Below are positions 7,171 to 10,499 of a stretch of DNA of 10,499 bases, one piece after another. The stretch comes from an archaeon. GTDB lineage: Archaea; Micrarchaeota; Micrarchaeia; Norongarragalinales; SBBD01. The stretch spans positions 1-10,499 of the forward strand of contig SBBD01000163.1 of NCBI GenBank assembly GCA_005239845.1. The letters run 5' to 3'. The notes under the pieces were generated by a model, which made no database searches, was not told where the DNA came from, and saw only the letters and a program-made list of their open reading frames with translations. A program made the position numbers and the translations under genes. The stretch's first letter is position 1; each line of letters opens with the position of its first letter.

Positions 7171-7192
7171 CGTATTTTTTCTCAATTCCAAC

Positions 7193-7355
7193 GCAGGGGT
7201 GGCCGAGCCTGGTCAAAGGCGCAGGGCTTAGGACCCTGTCTCTCAGGAGTTCGAGGGTTCAAATGACCCCTCTAGGGGAAGTATCCCCTACGCGGGTCGC
7301 CTCTACCCCTCTTCGGAGGTTGAAGAAAGGCTGTCTGAAACTCCCTCCCCCTGCA
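7193..7355 (+). tRNA. tRNA-Leu(UAG) with intron in the T-loop
   Basis: A complete class II tRNA can be folded. Acceptor GCAGGGG (7193-7199) pairs with CCCCTGC (7348-7354). The D stem is GCC/GGC (7202-7204/7218-7220). The anticodon stem CAGGG/CCCTG (7222-7226/7234-7238) has anticodon TAG at 7229-7231. The long variable arm with CTC/GAG is as expected for Leu. The T stem GAGGG (7253-7257) pairs with CCCTC (7343-7347). The T-loop is interrupted after TTCAAA, and joining 7263 to 7342 restores a 7-nt TTCAAAT loop. The mature tRNA is 85 nt, discriminator A7355, with no encoded CCA. UAG reads CUN leucine codons. A TATA box lies at -26. All helices are perfect, so the gene looks functional provided splicing occurs. 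Confidence 0.92.
7264..7341 (+). other. Archaeal tRNA intron, position 59/60, BHB motif
   Basis: The 78-nt intron has a textbook bulge-helix-bulge. T stem GAGGG/CCCTC is followed by 3-nt bulge ACT (7340-7342), a central 4-bp helix TTCA (7258-7261) with TGAA (7336-7339), 3-nt bulge AAT (7262-7264), and then GAC/GTC (7265-7267/7333-7335). Cutting after the second base of each bulge restores a perfect T-loop. Internally it has a hairpin TAGGGG/CCCCTA (7273-7278/7285-7290) with loop AAGTAT, and a CCTC-TTCG-GAGG hairpin (7308-7319) with a UUCG tetraloop. GACCC (7265-7269) can also pair with GGGTC (7294-7298), which competes with the outer BHB helix. Most archaeal tRNA introns sit at 37/38; T-loop sites are the minority. 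Confidence 0.85.
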
Positions 7356-7596
7356 CTTGACCCCTCTGGGGGGAAGTATCCCCCCACACGGCTACGTAGG
7401 CTTTTCGCCTACTAGTGCCTAAACCCCCAAAAGGGTTTAGAGCATCGCCCACTCCCCCCTCCAATAATTTCTTTTGCGCGGAGCCACCGCACCTTTCTTC
7501 CGCTCAAAACCGCGAGGTTTTGGCAGCAGCCTGGACTTAGTCCAGAGCGGTCCAAAAGAAAGGGGCAAGGCGTTCTAAATCTCCCTCCTCTACTCT
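7264..7596 (+). repeat. Tandem, diverged duplication of tRNA intron plus 3' exon
   Basis: Unit 1 (7264-7357) is the intron, the tRNA 3' exon and CACT. Unit 2 (7358 to about 7596) begins at exactly the base equivalent to the first intron base: TGACCCCTCT occurs at 7264-7273 and 7358-7367, each followed by a G run, AAGTAT and a C run. The right ends also correspond: GAAGAAAGG, then TCTGAAA, CTCCCTCC, CTGCACTT in unit 1; AAAAGAAAGG, then TTCTAAAT, CTCCCTCC, TCTACTCTT in unit 2. Unit 2 is about 145 nt longer, the extra lying in the middle. Its 3' exon copy no longer pairs with the acceptor stem. Confidence 0.75.
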
Positions 7597-7604
7597 TTCG
7601 CTTA
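7358..7604 (+). ncRNA. Highly structured RNA related to the tRNA intron
   Basis: This gene-free stretch of about 245 bp is packed with perfect helices: TGGGGGG/CCCCCCA (7367-7373/7380-7386, loop AAGTAT); GTAGGC/GCCTAC (7396-7401/7407-7412); CTAAACCC/GGGTTTAG (7419-7426/7433-7440); GCGG/CCGC (7478-7481/7487-7490); and CCTTTCTT/AAGAAAGG (7492-7499/7556-7563). The last encloses CCGCT/AGCGG (7500-7504/7546-7550), which closes a three-way junction. The junction's arms are CAAAACC-GCGA-GGTTTTG (7505-7522, a GNRA loop) and CTGGAC-TTA-GTCCAG (7531-7545). A T6 run at 7605-7610 could terminate the transcript, which would start at the tRNA promoter. No coding frame on either strand looks real. I do not recognise RNase P, SRP, rRNA or C/D-box signatures. 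The strand is inferred from homology to the tRNA intron. Confidence 0.6.
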
Positions 7605-7877
7605 TTTTTTATGGTAGAGTTTCAGCCATGCGCTTTTGAAGTGGGGGAGCGTCAGCGTGGAAAGCATGAGCGCAACCGCGGGAACGATGGCGTTAAGCCA
7701 TGGCTCGGGAACGCGAATGGCTTGCATGTAGGCTCCCATAGCCAAATAGGTGAACAAGGTGAGGAGGATTCGCCGCGTATAGCTCGTTTCCCACGCCTTG
7801 TCGGCTTCCACGCGGCGGTTCCGTTCCTCTATTGCCGCAATTTCTTTTTCCAGTCGTTGAAGCGTAGCCATTTTCAT
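7602..7877 (-). CDS. Small conserved two-helix membrane protein
   Basis: A 91-residue protein. The N-terminus (about 5-30) is a charged amphipathic helix or short coiled coil ending NRRVEADKAWETSYTRR. Two hydrophobic helices follow (about 36-55 and 61-78), the second containing PWLNAIVPAVALMLSTLTLP, then a basic tail. From memory this pattern (N-R-V-E-x-D-K-A-W-E-T-S, then L-N-A-I-V-P and L-S-T-L-T-L-P) is a recurrent uncharacterised small protein family in DPANN archaea and CPR bacteria; I cannot name a function. Translation may start at ATG 7877 or at ATG 7871, the latter 6 nt after an AGGA. It lies 2 nt after the stop of a 43-codon ORF, suggesting a two-gene operon. Its 3' end abuts the structured RNA on the opposite strand. 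Confidence 0.85.
   Translation of the reverse strand: MKMATLQRLEKEIAAIEERNRRVEADKAWETSYTRRILLTLFTYLAMGAYMQAIRVPEPWLNAIVPAVALMLSTLTLPHFKSAWLKLYHKK
7605..7610 (+). terminator. T6 run, possible terminator of the tRNA/ncRNA unit
   Basis: Six T on the plus strand follow the last structured segment and would suit archaeal RNA polymerase termination. The run also encodes the Lys-Lys end of the minus-strand 91-residue gene, so it may simply be coding sequence. Confidence 0.3.
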
Positions 7878-7879
7878 TC

Positions 7880-8011
7880 CTACCAGTTTATGCAGGCCAT
7901 TTTATAATCATCGTTTGAGTGGCAGACGGTACGCTTGCAGCAGGTGGTTCCGGCTACGGGTTTCCATTCCCTGATAATCCGTGCGTCCATTCGCGCTTTG
8001 GGCACAGCCAT
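7880..8011 (-). CDS. Putative 43-residue Cys-rich small protein
   Basis: ATG at 8011 opens a 43-codon frame ending TAG 7880-7882, only 2 nt before the ATG of the 91-residue gene; such tight spacing favours a real coupled gene. The N-terminal half is basic (MAVPKARMDARIIREWKPV). The C-terminal half is TTCCKRTVCHSNDDYKMACI with Cys at 24, 25, 30 and 40 and His31, a plausible single metal site. A TATA-like CGCTTAATG lies about 40 nt upstream. The frame is open further upstream, but that part overlaps the start of the TerC-like gene on the other strand and is probably not translated. No family is recognised. It could also be chance, since the frame is short. Confidence 0.5.
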   Translation of the reverse strand: MAVPKARMDARIIREWKPVAGTTCCKRTVCHSNDDYKMACINW

Positions 8012-8068
8012 TTTAATCCTGTAAGCGTAATGGGAGGCTAGCCGGTTTGTCATTAAGCGTGGGTTTTC

Positions 8069-9001
8069 ATGTTTGACTTGGGAATTGCCTTGTTTACGGT
8101 ACTGGGCCTCGCGTTGTTCGAGGTCGTCATTGCCGTGGACAACGCGGTCGTGAACGCGCACGTGCTTTCCACCATGTCCGAGAAGGCCCGCCGCTGGTTC
8201 CTCTTGTGGGGCTTGCTAGTCGCCGTCTTCATCGTGAGGGGCTTGCTGCCATGGCTCATCGTCTTTGCCTTGAACCCTTCCCTCGGCTTTTTCGGCTCGC
8301 TGACGCTGGCATTCAGCGACGACCCTGCCGTCGCGCATTCCATCGAGCAATCGGAGTCCGTGCTGCTGGTGGCCGGAGGCGTGTTCCTCACCTTCCTTTT
8401 TTTCCACTGGCTGTTCATGCAGCCCAAGAACTACGGCCTGCAGGTGGAAAAAAGGTTCGAGCGCCACGGCGCATGGTTTTACGCCATCGTTTCCGTGCTG
8501 CTGCTGGTCATCGTGTGGCTTTCCCTCGAACGCCAGCCGCTCATGGCTTTGGGGGCCACCATCGGCTCCACCATGTTCTTCATCACGCACGGCTTCAAGG
8601 AGTACGCGGAAGAGAAAGAGCGGCGCATGACGGCGGCTGGAACGCACGTCAGCGACTGGAGCAAGATTTTCTACTTGGAGGTCATTGACGCCGCTTTTTC
8701 CGTGGACGCCGTGCTCGGCTCGTTCGCGTTCACGTTTTCCGTTCCCCTCATTTTGGTCGGCAACGGCATCGGCGCGATTGTAGTGAGACAGCTGACGGTC
8801 ACCAACATGAAGCTGGTGACGCAGTATAAGTACTTGAAGAACGGCGCCATGTACTCGATTTTCCTGCTGGGCCTCGTCATGCTTGCGGACAGTTTCGGCG
8901 CCGGCATCCCGAACTGGGTTTCCCCGTTGCTGACGTTCGGGGTCATGGGCTACTTTTTCTGGAAGTCGCGCGCCGAACTCGCACTGGTCCAGAAGGCCTA
9001 A
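8069..9001 (+). CDS. TerC superfamily membrane protein (DUF475 type)
   Basis: A 310-residue polytopic membrane protein with the TerC/DUF475 signature. The first half has FEVVIAVDNAVVNAHVL (17-33), with acidic and Asn residues in a helix (Glu18, Asp24, Asn25). The second half repeats the theme in YLEVIDAAFSVDAVLGSFAF (202-221; Glu204, Asp207, Asp213). The family is thought to move or sense metal ions (tellurite-resistance TerC, manganese exporters). The two acidic helices related by internal repeat would form the metal path. About eight or nine hydrophobic helices are seen. The central loop around 175-198 is highly charged (EEKERR) and likely cytoplasmic. There is no clear TATA box at -26; an ATTTTAATC at 8010-8018 could give a short leader. 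The other ter genes are absent here, so tellurite resistance should not be assumed; metal ion homeostasis is the safer call. Confidence 0.9.
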   Translation: MFDLGIALFTVLGLALFEVVIAVDNAVVNAHVLSTMSEKARRWFLLWGLLVAVFIVRGLLPWLIVFALNPSLGFFGSLTLAFSDDPAVAHSIEQSESVLLVAGGVFLTFLFFHWLFMQPKNYGLQVEKRFERHGAWFYAIVSVLLLVIVWLSLERQPLMALGATIGSTMFFITHGFKEYAEEKERRMTAAGTHVSDWSKIFYLEVIDAAFSVDAVLGSFAFTFSVPLILVGNGIGAIVVRQLTVTNMKLVTQYKYLKNGAMYSIFLLGLVMLADSFGAGIPNWVSPLLTFGVMGYFFWKSRAELALVQKA

Positions 9002-9025
9002 CGCCGGATTGTTGATTGCTGAAAA

Positions 9026-9724
9026 CTATTTTGCCAGCATTCCCGGCTTTTTTGCGAAGACGAAGATGGAGTCGTGCTTGTGCCGCTTGGCGTGGGGGTA
9101 GCCGTCCATCTCAAGGTCAGGATCCCAGCGCTCCATTTTCCTGGTTTCGAGGATTTCGAACCCTTTCAGCATCCTTTTCACTTCTTCCACGGAATGAAAG
9201 CCGTAATAGACTCCTCCTTCCATGAACGCGTTGTGTCCCACTTTCTCTCCTTTCCCGAAAGCAGGGTCGTCCGTGGAATGGAATTCGACGAGCAGGAAAC
9301 CTCCCGGCTTGAGTGAATCGAATAAGTTGCGCAGCACTTTGCCCGCGTCCTCCAAGTGCACCATGACGTAGTCGCAGATGACGGCATCAAACTCGTCCTT
9401 GTAGTTGAGTTCCCGCAAATCCCCCTGCACGGCCTCGGCATTCGGATACTCGCGCGAAACCCGGTGTGCCCTCCTTATTCCTTCCTCGGAACTATCTACT
9501 CCGACAACGTCAAAACCCTGTTCTGCAAACGCCAGGAGGTTCCTCCCGTCCCCGCAGCCGGCATCCAAGACTTTCTTGACGCCGTGTTTCTTCAGGTAGT
9601 CCGCTTTCTCAAGAAAGAAGCCGGTGGGCTCCTCGTTCCAGACGGAAAAACGCTGTCCCTTGTATTCGGGATACACGTTGTCCCAGCGCTGGGGATTCCT
9701 TCCCGTCATATAAATTGCGTTCAC
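9026..9724 (-). CDS. Class I SAM-dependent methyltransferase
   Basis: A 232-residue protein with a Rossmann-type methyltransferase core. Motif I VLDAGCGDGRN (52-62) is the Gly-rich SAM-binding loop. VVGVDSSEEGI (73-83) has Asp77 for the ribose hydroxyls. GDLREL (101-106) and DAVICDYVMVHLED (113-126) are motifs II and III, and LKPGGFLLVEFHS (138-150) is the post-I strand region. The tail carries a basic segment (HAKRHKHD) and no extra domain. The target cannot be told; it resembles small-molecule or TehB-like enzymes more than RNA methylases. GTG at 9724 is preferred because AAGGA lies 5 nt before it. ATG at 9709 is the alternative and would drop five residues. It follows the MsrQ-like gene by 12 nt, so the two are likely one operon. 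Confidence 0.9.
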   Translation of the reverse strand: MNAIYMTGRNPQRWDNVYPEYKGQRFSVWNEEPTGFFLEKADYLKKHGVKKVLDAGCGDGRNLLAFAEQGFDVVGVDSSEEGIRRAHRVSREYPNAEAVQGDLRELNYKDEFDAVICDYVMVHLEDAGKVLRNLFDSLKPGGFLLVEFHSTDDPAFGKGEKVGHNAFMEGGVYYGFHSVEEVKRMLKGFEILETRKMERWDPDLEMDGYPHAKRHKHDSIFVFAKKPGMLAK

Positions 9725-9736
9725 TTTTTTCCTTGT

Positions 9737-10345
9737 TTAGGATTCTTGGGTTGGAGTGGCTGGAGGCTTCCGCAGCTTCAAGGCCATCTTTACCATGATG
9801 AGCACGGCCGCCACTCCTATTACTGTGTATTTGAGGACCTCGTTCTTCATGTATAGCAGTCCAATATTGGATGCGTGGACAAGACCCAGAACCGCGGCCA
9901 GGTACACGAGAAGTTGCAGCCTTTTCCAATTCTTTTTCAGCGTCCGTACCGCAAAATCGTTCGAGGTGGCGGCCATGAGAGCGGTAATTAGGAGGGCGAC
10001 GGTTCCCAGCATCAAGAAGCCGAAGTTTTTGTTTTGAAAGTACTTGTCCGGATTCCACCCGAAAAAGAAGTGCCAGACAAGCCCGACGTGAATCGCAGCG
10101 AAAAAGAAAGTGAAGATGCCGATCCACCTCCTGTTGGCGTAAACAAAACGGGTGAAGTCATTCGGAAAATGTGAAAGCAGGAGGGGAATAGAAAGGATGA
10201 AAAGGAGGGACAGCAACGCCAGGAAGCCGAAACTGCTCACGTACGCCACCGTCCTCTGCTTTTCGGGAACGAGAACATTGGCCGCCAAGAAAACGAGCGC
10301 AATGAGTACAATGCCGACTACTTGCACTTTGGTTTTTCCTTCCAT
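9737..10345 (-). CDS. MsrQ/YedZ-like haem-binding membrane protein
   Basis: A 202-residue membrane protein with about six helices, matching the ferric-reductase-like transmembrane domain of MsrQ (YedZ), the quinol-to-MsrP electron donor used in repair of oxidised methionine. RRWIGIFTFFFAAIHVGLVW (72-91) has the haem-ligand His86. Near the end, WKRLQLLVYLAAVLGLVHAS (140-159) is nearly the same as the family's W-x-x-L-H-R-L-V-Y ... H segment and keeps His157. The middle His of the family, expected at 144, is Gln here. Start ATG 10345 has GAGGG 8 nt upstream; a longer GTG start at 10396 would overlap the promoter. No MsrP or other redox partner gene is in the window. It leads the operon with the methyltransferase. 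A different ferric-reductase-like cytochrome is the main alternative. Confidence 0.8.
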   Translation of the reverse strand: MEGKTKVQVVGIVLIALVFLAANVLVPEKQRTVAYVSSFGFLALLSLLFILSIPLLLSHFPNDFTRFVYANRRWIGIFTFFFAAIHVGLVWHFFFGWNPDKYFQNKNFGFLMLGTVALLITALMAATSNDFAVRTLKKNWKRLQLLVYLAAVLGLVHASNIGLLYMKNEVLKYTVIGVAAVLIMVKMALKLRKPPATPTQES

Positions 10346-10397
10346 TTTGCTTTCCCTCTTTTGTACTAAAATTGGTGCATTCTCTATCCAAAACACC

Positions 10398-10405
10398 TTT
10401 TTATT
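10398..10405. promoter_or_regulatory. TATA-like box, divergent MsrQ-like/transferase promoter
   Basis: TTTTTATT is centred about 27 nt before ATG 10429 of the plus-strand gene, again fitting a leaderless transcript. The reverse reading (AATAAAAA) lies about 57 nt before the MsrQ-like ATG, giving a leader of about 30 nt that contains the GAGGG ribosome-binding site. Confidence 0.45.
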
Positions 10406-10428
10406 CCTAGCGGTAGATTTCTCATGAA

Positions 10429-10499
10429 ATGAACTTTATTCACCCGAAAGCGGAAGTGGACCAGCGCGTGAAGCTAGGGAACAACGTGTACATTGCCGC
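10429..10499 (+). CDS. Hexapeptide-repeat (left-handed beta-helix) transferase, 5' fragment
   Basis: ATG at 10429 opens a frame running off the window end. The first 23 residues are MNFIHPKAEVDQRVKLGNN followed by VYIA. The Ile-His-Pro-x-Ala-x-Val start and Val-x-Leu-Gly-x-Asn-Val-x-Ile spacing are typical of the first coil of LbetaH acyltransferases and nucleotidylyltransferase-like sugar enzymes (LpxA/LpxD, sugar N-acetyltransferases, gamma carbonic anhydrase relatives). The substrate cannot be told from this fragment. An upstream in-frame alternative is excluded because the ATG at 10424 is followed at once by TGA. A TATA-like box lies 27 bp upstream. Confidence 0.7.
   Translation, partial: MNFIHPKAEVDQRVKLGNNVYIA

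Noticed and set aside
7264..7440. CRISPR array suggested by repeated short motifs
   Set aside because: There are only two copies of the TGACCCCTCT block, with no regular spacers; the repeats are explained by the duplicated tRNA intron.
7358..7600. A second tRNA gene in unit 2
   Set aside because: There is no second 5' half: no acceptor, D arm, anticodon arm or TTCRA motif. Only the 3' exon remnant is repeated.
7358..7604. RNase P RNA, SRP RNA or group I/II intron identity for the structured region
   Set aside because: I could not find the conserved RNase P core strings, the SRP helix 8 motif, or intron catalytic-core motifs; helices alone do not identify a family.
8012..8161. N-terminal extension of the 43-residue protein up to 8161
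   Set aside because: It overlaps the start of the TerC-like gene on the opposite strand and its composition is shadow-like; the ATG at 8011 is a sufficient start.
8069..9724. A tellurite-resistance cassette (TerC-like plus TehB-like methyltransferase)
   Set aside because: The two genes converge and are not an operon, the methyltransferase lacks clear TehB-specific features, and no other ter genes are present.

Overview
The window reads as a piece of an archaeal chromosome of moderate G+C content. The archaeal signs are an archaeal/eukaryotic-type prolyl-tRNA synthetase ending in Tyr, a tRNA-Leu interrupted by an intron with a clean bulge-helix-bulge (BHB) splice motif, an Lrp/AsnC regulator, A/T-rich TATA-like boxes about 26 nt upstream of ATG codons (leaderless genes), and a sequon-rich secreted protein with a C-terminal membrane anchor. 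Very compact spacing and small proteins of a kind I recall from DPANN and CPR genomes make a DPANN-type archaeon (Diapherotrites or Micrarchaeota-like) a reasonable guess. The lineage cannot be proved from this window.

Layout. 1-246: C-terminus of isoleucyl-tRNA synthetase (+). 256-2555 (-): a tight operon transcribed serS, then a 134-residue two-helix membrane protein, then an M50 site-2-type metalloprotease. 2556-2620: a compact divergent promoter. 2621-5511 (+): an Lrp/AsnC regulator followed after 23 bp by a 792-residue glycosylated-type surface protein. 5562-7019 (-): proS, with an unusual leader that repeats the first codons of the gene. 7193-7355 (+): tRNA-Leu(UAG) with a 78-nt intron in the T-loop. 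7358-7604: a second, enlarged and highly structured copy of that intron plus its 3' exon. 7602-8011 (-): two small proteins. 8069-9001 (+): a TerC/DUF475 membrane protein. 9026-10345 (-): a MsrQ-like haem membrane protein followed by a SAM methyltransferase. 10429-end (+): start of a hexapeptide-repeat transferase.

How the genes fit together. Translation dominates (ileS, serS, proS, tRNA-Leu). The rest is envelope biology: intramembrane protease, surface protein, TerC and MsrQ-like proteins. The most unusual part is 7193-7604. The intron and 3' exon of the tRNA have been tandemly duplicated. The second copy keeps a hairpin with an identical loop but a compensated stem, and carries several further perfect helices including a three-way junction with a GNRA loop. 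It looks like a folded RNA of unknown function derived from, or related to, a tRNA intron.
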